This document shows, piece after piece, positions 5,953 to 11,941 of a stretch of DNA of 11,941 nucleotides; the first letter of the stretch is position 1; each line of letters opens with the position of its first letter. The position numbers and the translations under genes were made by a program. The notes under the pieces were generated by a model that saw only the letters and a program-made list of their open reading frames with translations, did no database searches and was not told where the DNA came from. This DNA comes from Methylomicrobium sp035916875. Its GTDB lineage: Bacteria > Pseudomonadota > Gammaproteobacteria > Methylococcales > Methylomonadaceae. The stretch covers positions 1 through 11,941 of the forward strand of contig NZ_JAXUHN010000023.1 of the NCBI RefSeq assembly GCF_035916875.1. Direction: 5' to 3'.

Positions 5953-8900
5953 TTGAACGCATCATAACCTTTTGTCTTCAGCAACGGCTACTGGTTCTTG
6001 GCGCGACGTTGGCTGTCGCCATATCCGGCATTGTTGCTTTCGAAGAACTGCCGGTGCAGGCGTTTCCGGATGTGCAGAACGTTTTTGTGCAAGTCGTCAC
6101 ACAATTTCCCGGTCAGGCCCCGGAAGAAGTTGAAAAACTGGTCAGCCTGCCGATTGAACGGGTGATGAACGGCTTGCCTCACCTGATGAATATGCGATCA
6201 GTGTCTATATTCGGATTATCGGTTGTCACGTTAACCTTCGATGACGATGCCGAAGATTATTTTTCGCGGCAACAGGTGCTGGAGCGCCTGCAAAACGCCG
6301 ATATTCCGAATGATACGGAACCGCAATTGGGGCCGTTATCGACCGGTGTCGGCGAAATTTACCGTTACGTGATCGATGCCAAACATCTACCTTTGGTCGA
6401 ACAGCGCGCGCTTCAGGACTGGGTAATCGAACCGCGCTTGCGCACCGTACAAGGCGTGGCGGATGTGGTTTCCTACGGCGGCGGGATAAAAGAGTACCAC
6501 GTATCCGCCAAACCGGACCGCCTAAAAAATTATCGCGTGACGCTGAATCAAGTATTTGAGGCAATCGCTTCCAATAACGCCAATACGGGTGGCGGATACA
6601 TTGAACACGGCGACGAGGCTTTGGTCGTGCGCGGCGTAGGGTTGTTAAAATCGGTCGATGAAATCGGCGATATCGTAGTGACCAGTGTCGCCGGAGTGCC
6701 GGTTCGAGTTAAGGACGTCGCCGACATTGCCGTCGGTCCGCAGCCCCGTCAAGGTATCGTGGGATTAAATCAGAGAGACGATGTTGTCGAGGGCATCGTC
6801 TTGTTGATCAAAGGCCGCGATGCGATCAACGTATTAAGAGGCGTCAAGGAAAAAATCGCCGACCTTAACAGCTTCGGACTGCCGCCGGGGGTAAAGATCA
6901 CTCCGATCTACGATCGCACCGAACTGGTCGGACACACTGTTCATACCGTCGAGCACAATATGCTCGAAGGTGCTGTGCTGATTCTGGCAATTTTGCTGAT
7001 TTTCTTGCGCCGTATTGCCGCCGCGGTGATAGTGACCTTGATCATCCCCCTGTCGCTGCTCTTTGCATTCATATTGGTCGATCTCAATAAAATCTCCGCG
7101 AATTTGATATCCTTGGGCGCGATCGATTTCGGTATCATTGTCGACAGCGCCGTCGTGCTTGTCGAAGCGGTGATGGTAAAGATTACTCTGGATCTGCAGC
7201 GCAATGCGGATATTCATCATTTGCGCCAATCTCTACTGGTCACCGCCTCGGAGATGGGCAGACCGATCTTGTTTTCCAAAGCGATCATCATCATTGCGTT
7301 TTTGCCGATATTTACCTTTCAACGCGTCGAAGCCAAGATTTTCTCTCCGATGGCCTATACGCTGAGTTTCGCGTTGTTGGCTTCGATGCTGTTTAGTCTG
7401 ACATTCGTTCCCGCGGTATTGAACTATATGCTCGGGCCACGGCTCGCGGAACAGCATAATCCGCTGGTGCACGCGATGGAGCGGCATTATCGCCGTTTTC
7501 TCGAATGGGTTCTGAGAAATTCCAGGTTAGTTTTTATTGCCGCCATCGCGGCGCTTGTCCTCAGCTTGGCTTCGATTCGATTCATCGGCACCGAATTCAT
7601 GCCGAAACTTGACGAGGGCAATATCTGGTTGACGATTACCCTCCCGACGCCGGTTTCTTTGACCAAAGCCAAGGAAATTGAGCGTGGCGTGCGTGAAAGA
7701 CTGGAAACCTTTCCCGAAGCAAAAATGGTATTGACGCAACTGGGTCGTCCGGAAGACGGCACCGATCCCAAAGGCTTTAACAATCTGGAAGTATTGATCG
7801 ATCTGAAACCGAAGGAACAATGGCATTATGGAAAAAAAGAACAACTGGTCCAGGCCATGGATAAAAGCCTGAGTATTTTTCCCGGCATTCAAACCAACTT
7901 CTCGCAAGTCATCCAGGACAATGTCGAAGAAGCGATTTCCGGCGTGAAAGGCGAAATCGCCATCAAAATTTTCGGCGGCGATCTCAAAATGCTCCAGAGC
8001 AAAGCGGATCAGATTACCCGTATTCTGGCTTCCATCCGCGGTTCGACCGATGTCGCCGCGGAACAGCAGGCCGGTCTTGCGCAAGCCAGCGTTGAAATCG
8101 ACCGGTCGAAAATTTCACGGTATGGCATCGACGTAGACGACGTCGAACGCACCATCGAAATCGGCATGGGCGGCAAGGCGGCATCCAAATTTCTCGAAGG
8201 AGAACGCCGTTTCGACATTACCGTGCGCTATGAAGAAGATGCGCGAAATTCCATATCGGGTCTTCAGTCCCTAACCGTCCAATCTCCGGACGGCAGCCGT
8301 ATTCCGCTCGCCGAGTTGGCGACGATCAAGATCAATCAGGGGGCATCACGCATCAGCCGGGAAGAAAATATGCGCCGGATTTCGATCAAATGTAACCTGA
8401 TCGGTCGCGACCAAGGCAGCTTCGTCGCGGAAGCTCAGCAAAAAGTTGCCGAGCAGATTGCCTTGCCGCCAGGGTATCGCATCGTCTGGAGCGGCCAGTT
8501 CGAAAATCAGCAGCGCGCGATGAAACGTTTGGCGATCATTGTACCGATCAGTTTGGCGCTCATTTTCGTCTTGCTTTTTTGGGCTTTCCATTCGGTAAAA
8601 AATGCCTTGCTGATCGTGATGAACGTCCCTTTTGCAATGATCGGCGGTTTGTTGATTCTATTGGCAACCGGTATCAATCTCAGCGTATCGGCAGCAGTGG
8701 GTTTTATCGCGCTTTTTGGTATTGCGGTGCAAAATGGTGTTATTCTTGTTTCGAATTTGAATAAATTACGTAGGGAAGGGCAATCGTTGCACGACGCTAT
8801 CGTCGACGGTTCGACCAGCCGCCTCAGGCCCGTCGTAATGACCGCTTTGATGGCAATGTTGGGGTTGTTTCCTGCGGCACTGTCCACCAGTGTGGGTTCG

Positions 8901-9017
8901 GAAACCGCAAAACCCTTTGCCGTCGTGATCATCGGTGGGCTAATGACCGCAACCTTATTGACATTGACGTTGTTGCCGGCGCTGTATCGCTACTTTGCCG
9001 AAGAAGGGGAATCTTGA
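5949..9017 (+). CDS. Heavy-metal RND efflux pump (CzcA/CusA class)
   Basis: This is the inner-membrane proton antiporter that drives metal export. At 1022 aa it has the usual RND length: an N-terminal membrane helix, a large periplasmic loop, helices 2-6, an amphipathic linker, helix 7 at about residues 525-545, a second periplasmic loop, and helices 8-12 ending near the C-terminus. GGAGG precedes the ATG. Helix 4 carries DFGIIVDSAVVLVEA with acidic residues Asp393, Asp399 and Glu406, matching in spacing the proton-relay triad of CzcA-type pumps. Other family markers are LPVQAFPDV, the porter-domain EIDRSKISRYGID and WSGQFENQQRAM. The helix-4 acids favour the Zn/Co/Cd/Ni type over CusA-type Cu/Ag pumps, but substrate cannot be fixed from sequence. 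Two oddities are Ser400 where Gly is usual and Ala407 where Asn commonly follows the Glu. Confidence 0.95.
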   Translation: MIERIITFCLQQRLLVLGATLAVAISGIVAFEELPVQAFPDVQNVFVQVVTQFPGQAPEEVEKLVSLPIERVMNGLPHLMNMRSVSIFGLSVVTLTFDDDAEDYFSRQQVLERLQNADIPNDTEPQLGPLSTGVGEIYRYVIDAKHLPLVEQRALQDWVIEPRLRTVQGVADVVSYGGGIKEYHVSAKPDRLKNYRVTLNQVFEAIASNNANTGGGYIEHGDEALVVRGVGLLKSVDEIGDIVVTSVAGVPVRVKDVADIAVGPQPRQGIVGLNQRDDVVEGIVLLIKGRDAINVLRGVKEKIADLNSFGLPPGVKITPIYDRTELVGHTVHTVEHNMLEGAVLILAILLIFLRRIAAAVIVTLIIPLSLLFAFILVDLNKISANLISLGAIDFGIIVDSAVVLVEAVMVKITLDLQRNADIHHLRQSLLVTASEMGRPILFSKAIIIIAFLPIFTFQRVEAKIFSPMAYTLSFALLASMLFSLTFVPAVLNYMLGPRLAEQHNPLVHAMERHYRRFLEWVLRNSRLVFIAAIAALVLSLASIRFIGTEFMPKLDEGNIWLTITLPTPVSLTKAKEIERGVRERLETFPEAKMVLTQLGRPEDGTDPKGFNNLEVLIDLKPKEQWHYGKKEQLVQAMDKSLSIFPGIQTNFSQVIQDNVEEAISGVKGEIAIKIFGGDLKMLQSKADQITRILASIRGSTDVAAEQQAGLAQASVEIDRSKISRYGIDVDDVERTIEIGMGGKAASKFLEGERRFDITVRYEEDARNSISGLQSLTVQSPDGSRIPLAELATIKINQGASRISREENMRRISIKCNLIGRDQGSFVAEAQQKVAEQIALPPGYRIVWSGQFENQQRAMKRLAIIVPISLALIFVLLFWAFHSVKNALLIVMNVPFAMIGGLLILLATGINLSVSAAVGFIALFGIAVQNGVILVSNLNKLRREGQSLHDAIVDGSTSRLRPVVMTALMAMLGLFPAALSTSVGSETAKPFAVVIIGGLMTATLLTLTLLPALYRYFAEEGES

Positions 9018-9030
9018 GGAGACACGTGTT

Positions 9031-9357
9031 ATGAAAGAAATCCGCGCTTATATTCAACCTTACATGCTCAACCACGTAACCCATGCGCTTATGGAAATTC
9101 CCGATTTTCCCGGCATGAGCGTATCTAATTGCGAAGGATTCGGTCGCGAACGCGCCGAAACCGGCAACGAATACCAACCCTTTTATGGCAAGAAGCGAAT
9201 CGAAATATTCGCTGCGGATGATATGGCGGGTATTATTTTCGACACGATCATGCGCATTGCGCACACGGGACACCACGGAGATGGTAAGGCTTATATCGTC
9301 GACGCCATTCAAGGGGGGCGTATAAGCACTGGCGAGAAAGGCCCCGAATTGGCTTGA
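9031..9357 (+). CDS. PII-like protein associated with metal RND pumps (PII-NG type)
   Basis: This is a 108-aa member of the PII (GlnB/GlnK) fold. ATG 9031 is chosen over an upstream ATG at 8995 because it aligns with the PII N-terminus (MKEIRAYIQPYML) and is preceded by GAGGAG, which overlaps the pump stop codon. Conserved parts are GFGRE (36-40), the B-loop TGHHGDGK (79-86) and the C-loop RISTGEKG (97-104). The nucleotide- and anion-binding frame therefore looks intact. The T-loop (about 40-53) is roughly five residues shorter than in GlnB and lacks the usual YRGAEY context of the uridylylated Tyr. A subgroup of PII-like proteins encoded next to CusABC/CzcCBA pumps is known (PII-NG). A role in sensing nucleotide or metal and tuning the pump is an inference. 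It lies 13 nt after the pump gene, as the last gene of the operon. No amtB or gln gene is nearby. Confidence 0.9.
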   Translation: MKEIRAYIQPYMLNHVTHALMEIPDFPGMSVSNCEGFGRERAETGNEYQPFYGKKRIEIFAADDMAGIIFDTIMRIAHTGHHGDGKAYIVDAIQGGRISTGEKGPELA

Positions 9358-9369
9358 TCGTCATAGTGA

Positions 9370-9391
9370 GACGCAATGTTTATGCGTTTTC
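9370..9391 (+). terminator. Possible weak terminator of the efflux operon
   Basis: ACGCA (9371-9375) pairs with TGCGT (9383-9387) around a 7-nt loop, and the T run begins at the end of the stem (TTTTC). It lies 13 nt after the PII-like stop. A separate 7-bp inverted repeat, CCATGAT (9396-9402) with ATCATGG (9425-9431), sits between the two convergent genes and may contribute. Confidence 0.4.
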
Positions 9392-9444
9392 ATGTCCATG
9401 ATTCTCGAGTCAGTTCAGACCTGGATCATGGCATTTGAGCTTTT

Positions 9445-10431
9445 TTAACTCGCTGCGCCACAATTTTGTGGTATTTCTATACGATCAGTTGCCGAGTTTA
9501 GCGCCTTGAGCGCATCGTTATGGATAAATTCTAAATAGCTGTGTTGCCGACGGTATTTAGCCCGTCTTTTCGTAGGTGTTTCATGAAACGGTTTATGAAG
9601 GGGTTGAGGCGGCAGTTCATAATCGTCTTGCTTGTTTCGCTGTCCGCCCAACTCAAGCCAATACGCATCATAGCTGAAATATTTGGAGTTTTTCTTGCGC
9701 GAAATATGATGAGCGTCCGAGACGCCCAAAATCGTGTCGGCACCAATATGTTTGGCAAAAGCAAAAACACCTTCCAATGCGATGCGTTTAGGACTGAGCC
9801 CGCTGCAGAGTTTGCTTGCTTCCGCTACCATTTTGCGCGCGTTTTCTACAGCCGGCCCTTGTATGCCGCCAATATAGATCGATAAATGCCCGTCTTGCGG
9901 GATCAGGGTAAAGCTGACTCGCGCAAGAAACGGAAAATCTCCTGTTTGCTGCCAAAAAAACGCCAGTTCGCCTTCTTTTCCAGGGTAGCCGCCATACCGT
10001 AAAACCAATTCGAAACTGTGCTCGGCCGTGATATCGAGCCGAGTGATCGTCAATCCCCCATTCACTAAAATTTGTTGCATTAGTCTGGACTCTAAGATGT
10101 TTTCAATGACAGTATAGTGGTCTCCCAATATTTTCGCGCGCTGATCGATTGAATGATCCAATCGCAACAAATGGCGATAGAGTTTATCCGGTAAGCTTTT
10201 TTCTTGTCGCACTAATTCGGATAAAACGGGCGAGCAAGCGACTTGTTGAAACCAGCGGCCCGAAAGCTTCGACCAAAGCAGGCTGCGGCAAAACATCTTC
10301 AGCCTTTTGTACGTATGGTCGGGGTGACAGTATCTCGATATATGGTTGATTAATTGTATGTAGCTTGGATTAAATGCGCTGAACTGTAAGCGGGTGAAAC
10401 GGTTTGGAATGAAAGGCGATTCGAGTGACAT
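9445..10431 (-). CDS. DUF535 (VirK/YbjX) family protein
   Basis: This 328-aa cytoplasmic protein has no signal peptide or membrane segment. It matches the DUF535 pattern: a mid-region GGYPGKEGELAFFW (147-160), an F-L-A-R-V-S-F-T strand (168-175), YIGGIQGP (186-193), the L-S-P-K-R-I-A-L-E helix (212-220), FAKHIGADTILGVSDAHHIS (225-244), then SYDAYWLELGG (253-263) and a C-terminal basic KRRAKYRRQHSYL segment. These are typical family landmarks. Members include Shigella VirK and E. coli YbjX, linked to virulence, envelope or antimicrobial-peptide phenotypes, but no biochemical activity is established. It is convergent to the efflux operon with 87 nt between stops, so it is a separate unit. No strong Shine-Dalgarno precedes the ATG (CCGTAACCATCG), so the exact start is less certain. 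Confidence 0.85.
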   Translation of the reverse strand: MSLESPFIPNRFTRLQFSAFNPSYIQLINHISRYCHPDHTYKRLKMFCRSLLWSKLSGRWFQQVACSPVLSELVRQEKSLPDKLYRHLLRLDHSIDQRAKILGDHYTVIENILESRLMQQILVNGGLTITRLDITAEHSFELVLRYGGYPGKEGELAFFWQQTGDFPFLARVSFTLIPQDGHLSIYIGGIQGPAVENARKMVAEASKLCSGLSPKRIALEGVFAFAKHIGADTILGVSDAHHISRKKNSKYFSYDAYWLELGGQRNKQDDYELPPQPLHKPFHETPTKRRAKYRRQHSYLEFIHNDALKALNSATDRIEIPQNCGAAS

Positions 10432-10548
10432 CGATGGTTACGGTATGCAAATTCGGCTATCCGGCGCGATCACCACGATTTATCGAGAAATGTTCGTTTT
10501 CCCTAAGGAGGCTAAAACAGCCAAGGTTAAATCAGCGTGCCGGTATTT

Positions 10549-10588
10549 TTAAAAAAATGCCCCCAGCGACGATGACGAAGCCGGGGGG
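10549..10588 (-). terminator. Rho-independent terminator of the small secreted-protein gene
   Basis: On the minus strand, CCCCC and GGGGG (plus positions 10583-10587 and 10560-10564) pair with an internal GC/GC pair and one mismatch. They are followed by CATTTTTTT. It lies directly downstream of the stop codon at 10594-10596 and fits a classic intrinsic terminator. Confidence 0.85.
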
Positions 10589-10593
10589 ATGAT

Positions 10594-10851
10594 TTATTTG
10601 GCGGAATGCTCGGCGGCTTCTTGGGTTTTCATGTGCGCGGCTTCCGAAGCTTTGCTGGCATTCTCGGCATGCGTCTTCGCTTCTACATGTTTGCCTGCCT
10701 TGTGATGTTTGGCGGCCGCCTTATGATGCTTTACAACTTCCGCATGGGCTTTAGCGGCCTCTTCGTGTTTTGCAGCAGCTTGTTCCGTAGCCGCAAATGA
10801 AGAAAAAGACATCATGGATGCTATGAATAATGTTCCTATGCTCTTGAACAT
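10594..10851 (-). CDS. Small secreted His/Ala/Lys-rich protein, SmbP-like
   Basis: This 85-aa protein has a clear signal peptide (MFKSIGTLFIASMMSFSSFA, likely cleaved near residue 20 or 21), so the mature form is periplasmic or secreted. The remainder is entirely helix-forming and rich in Ala, Lys, Glu and His, with ten His. Positions 29, 36, 43 and 50 are exactly seven apart, and His42 and His49 repeat the same interval, giving His stripes along a helix. This resembles small metal-binding proteins such as SmbP of Nitrosomonas (heptad repeats rich in His). Homology is not shown, only composition and periodicity. A good TAGGAG ribosome site lies 6 nt before ATG, and an intrinsic terminator follows, so it is monocistronic. 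Copper or other divalent metal buffering in the periplasm would suit the nearby efflux operon (inference). An alternative is a low-complexity, stress-related protein of unknown role. Confidence 0.8.
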   Translation of the reverse strand: MFKSIGTLFIASMMSFSSFAATEQAAAKHEEAAKAHAEVVKHHKAAAKHHKAGKHVEAKTHAENASKASEAAHMKTQEAAEHSAK

Positions 10852-10879
10852 AGATGGCTCCTAAATATTGCAAGATAAA

Positions 10880-10940
10880 GGTTATCGACCGCAAGATCGG
10901 TTACCGATTTTGTGGCCGCTGTCGAAAATAATTTTCCGAC
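10880..10940 (-). promoter_or_regulatory. Palindromes upstream of the His-rich protein gene
   Basis: ATCGGT (10896-10901) and ACCGAT (10903-10908) form a 6-bp inverted repeat one base apart. GGTTATCGA (10880-10888) and GGTTACCGA (10899-10907) are near-identical direct repeats with a 19-bp period. A further imperfect palindrome, GTCGAAAATAATTTTCCGAC, occupies 10921-10940. All lie 29-90 nt upstream of the start codon, where operators would be expected. No matching regulator is known here. Confidence 0.35.
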
Positions 10941-11230
10941 CACAAGGAAAAAGCATTATTCATGCCACACGGTTTTTTATGGGCTATTTATTTGAAATTC
11001 TTTGTTTTTTATAGCATATGGCTAAGTAACTTGGCAGGATAATTGATGGTTGAAATGTGAAAATAAACCTATTCTCTTGGTGTATATAAACCACACAAGT
11101 AGTTTTTGCTGAAACATGAAAAACATTTTATCGATTGTTCTGAATTTTTATTTTTCAAACAATAAAATGCTTAAGTCAAAAGAAATTTTAATAGGATTAA
11201 ATTTAAAATATCATGCTATTCCTTGGTTAA
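10941..11230. other. AT-rich intergenic region
   Basis: This is an AT-rich stretch between the His-rich gene and the IS remnant. The only open frame of note is a 41-codon one starting at 11116 on the plus strand, listed separately. No RNA gene or strong terminator was recognised. Confidence 0.4.
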
Positions 11231-11241
11231 CAGGCTGTTGA
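11116..11241 (+). CDS. Possible truncated small ORF (41 aa), unknown
   Basis: An ATG at 11116 opens 41 codons (MKNILSIVLNFYFSNNKMLK onward), and the stop TGA is supplied by the first bases of the IS remnant at 11231 (CAGGCTGTTGA). The last residues (TGC) therefore come from the IS end, and the frame may be a gene cut by the insertion. There is no convincing ribosome site and no recognisable family. The composition is that of AT-rich DNA, so a chance frame is at least as likely. Confidence 0.2.
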   Translation: MKNILSIVLNFYFSNNKMLKSKEILIGLNLKYHAIPWLTGC

Positions 11242-11700
11242 TTTTTTTTTCCCTTGAAAGCCGCATGAGTTCGTTAGTCTGAATACGCAAAAACAACTTA
11301 AGGTATTGTTATATATCTTAAGATCGTTTTTTCGCATCATACTGTGACTGATTGTTTCAGACCATGCGCGGCACCGACATTACCCAAGAAGAACTGTTTA
11401 GCTACCGAACTTTAGAAGCACGGATACCCAAGAGGCATCCCCTGCGGAAACTCAGGGAGGTGGTCGACATGCTGTTGATCACGCTGGACGCTGAATTCGA
11501 CGCGCTATACGCCCGCACCGGCCGGGAGTCGATCCGCCGGAGCGCTTGTTACGCGCCAGCCTGCTGCAAGTTTTGTTTTCAATACGCTCCGAACGGCAGC
11601 TGGTAGAGCAGATCGATTTTAACCTGTTGTAACGCTGGTTTGCCGGGCTGACGCCGGATGAGGAGGTGTGGAATCACTCTATGTTTAGCGCTAATCGCTG
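11231..11700 (+). mobile_element. Truncated IS5-family insertion sequence, left part
   Basis: The left end CAGGCTGTTGATTTTTTTTT (11231-11250), preceded by TTAA, shares its first 11 bases with the MITE-like element at 2921. A transposase reading begins 133 nt inside. Homology to the transposase stops near 11698, and no right-hand inverted repeat of the type TTTTTCAACAGCCTG is found up to the window end. The element is therefore a deleted remnant. Confidence 0.65.
11364..11698 (+). pseudogene. IS5-family (DUF772-type) transposase, N-terminal fragment, frameshifted
   Basis: ATG 11364 begins MRGTDITQEELFSYRTLEAR, followed by IPKRHPLRKLREVVD and FDALYARTGRESI. This is the N-terminal DUF772-like domain of IS5-group transposases. 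One base is missing near 11535: the expected I-P-P-E-R-L-L-R-A-S-L-L-Q-V-L-F-S-I-R-S-E-R-Q-L continues only in the shifted frame. A second lesion is TAA at 11630-11632, in place of the Tyr codon of N-L-L-Y-R-W-F. The shifted frame continues through GLTPDEEVWNHSMFSANR to about 11698 and then departs from the family, so the catalytic DDE part is gone. It cannot encode an active transposase. Confidence 0.85.
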
Positions 11701-11838
11701 TGTAGACGCCTTAACGACGGTAATTCGGGTTTCCTAAAGATTGGTGACCTTGCGTTGGGTAGCAAGGGGCGACAGGCGCTAATTGGCGACCATCGGCTAG
11801 ACCTTACTCCCATCGTATAGGCCAATGCCGTTAAGTTA

Positions 11839-11941
11839 AGAAGAAAGCTCCCTCTCCTGCTGGAGAGGGTTGGGGTGAGGAGGATCAAAAATAAGGAAAA
11901 ATACTTTATTTTGATCCCCTCATCCCAGCCTTCTTCCGAAG
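11839..11941. repeat. REP-like palindromic element, cut by window end
   Basis: CCCTCTCC (11850-11857) and GGAGAGGG (11862-11869) form a perfect 8-bp hairpin with a TGCT loop. The adjoining GGTTGGGGTGAGGAGGATCA and AAAATA are mirrored by TATTTTGATCCCCTCATCCC and AGCC (about 11908-11931). The element is thus a large inverted repeat that runs beyond the right edge. Motifs of the type CCCTCTCC...GGAGAGGGTTGGGGTGAGG are a widespread dispersed repeat class in proteobacterial genomes. No coding capacity. Confidence 0.7.

Noticed and set aside
5988..8932. Numerous minus-strand frames of 60-185 codons inside the RND pump and adaptor genes
   Set aside because: They are antisense shadows of well-supported genes, with no recognisable domains.
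8995..9030. Upstream ATG at 8995 for the PII-like gene
   Set aside because: It overlaps the pump gene and adds 12 residues foreign to the PII N-terminus. ATG 9031 has a well-placed GAGGAG and aligns with the family.
9541..9885. Plus-strand 114-codon frame opposite the DUF535 gene
   Set aside because: It is a shadow of the DUF535 coding region, without family features.
10606..10800. Plus-strand 64-codon frame opposite the His-rich gene
   Set aside because: It is the antisense of a gene with a signal peptide, ribosome site and terminator on the minus strand.
11691..11888. 65-codon minus-strand frame at the right end
   Set aside because: It runs through the IS boundary and the REP-like repeat; no family match or ribosome site.

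Overview
The window looks like chromosomal DNA of a gammaproteobacterium, possibly a methanotroph-like or similar environmental species. That is inferred from a type I-F style CRISPR repeat, a CzcCBA-type RND metal efflux operon carrying a PII-like gene, and a DUF535 gene. The genus is a guess. No ribosomal or tRNA gene is present to anchor taxonomy.

Layout. Positions 1-1494 hold the trailer-side part of a CRISPR array: 24 near-identical 28-bp repeats, exact 32-bp spacers and one degenerate terminal repeat. It is read left to right, and its leader and any cas genes lie off the left edge. Positions 1495-3296 are gene-poor. They contain a decayed ISAs1-family transposase (about 1542-1832, minus strand), a GC-richer block that folds into consecutive hairpins (about 2281-2470) and resembles an orphan HEARO/omega-RNA (IscB guide RNA), a 45-codon predicted membrane microprotein (2783-2920), and a 120-bp MITE-like element (2921-3040).

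Positions 3297-9357 form one tight plus-strand operon: outer-membrane factor, lipoprotein adaptor, CzcA/CusA-class RND pump and a PII-like protein of the group found beside heavy-metal RND pumps (PII-NG). The first three would make a tripartite pump spanning both membranes. The fourth probably senses nucleotides or metal and tunes the pump. Upstream there is a good sigma-70 promoter and two palindromes that could be operators.

Positions 9445-10431 (minus) encode a DUF535/VirK-YbjX family protein. Positions 10594-10851 (minus) encode a small secreted His/Ala/Lys-rich protein with His residues at heptad spacing, resembling small metal-binding proteins such as SmbP, with its own terminator. From 11231 to the right edge are a broken IS5-family element and part of a REP-like palindrome. 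The most unusual items are the ORF-less omega-RNA-like block, the PII-like gene translationally linked to the RND pump, and the heptad-His secreted protein close to the metal-efflux operon.
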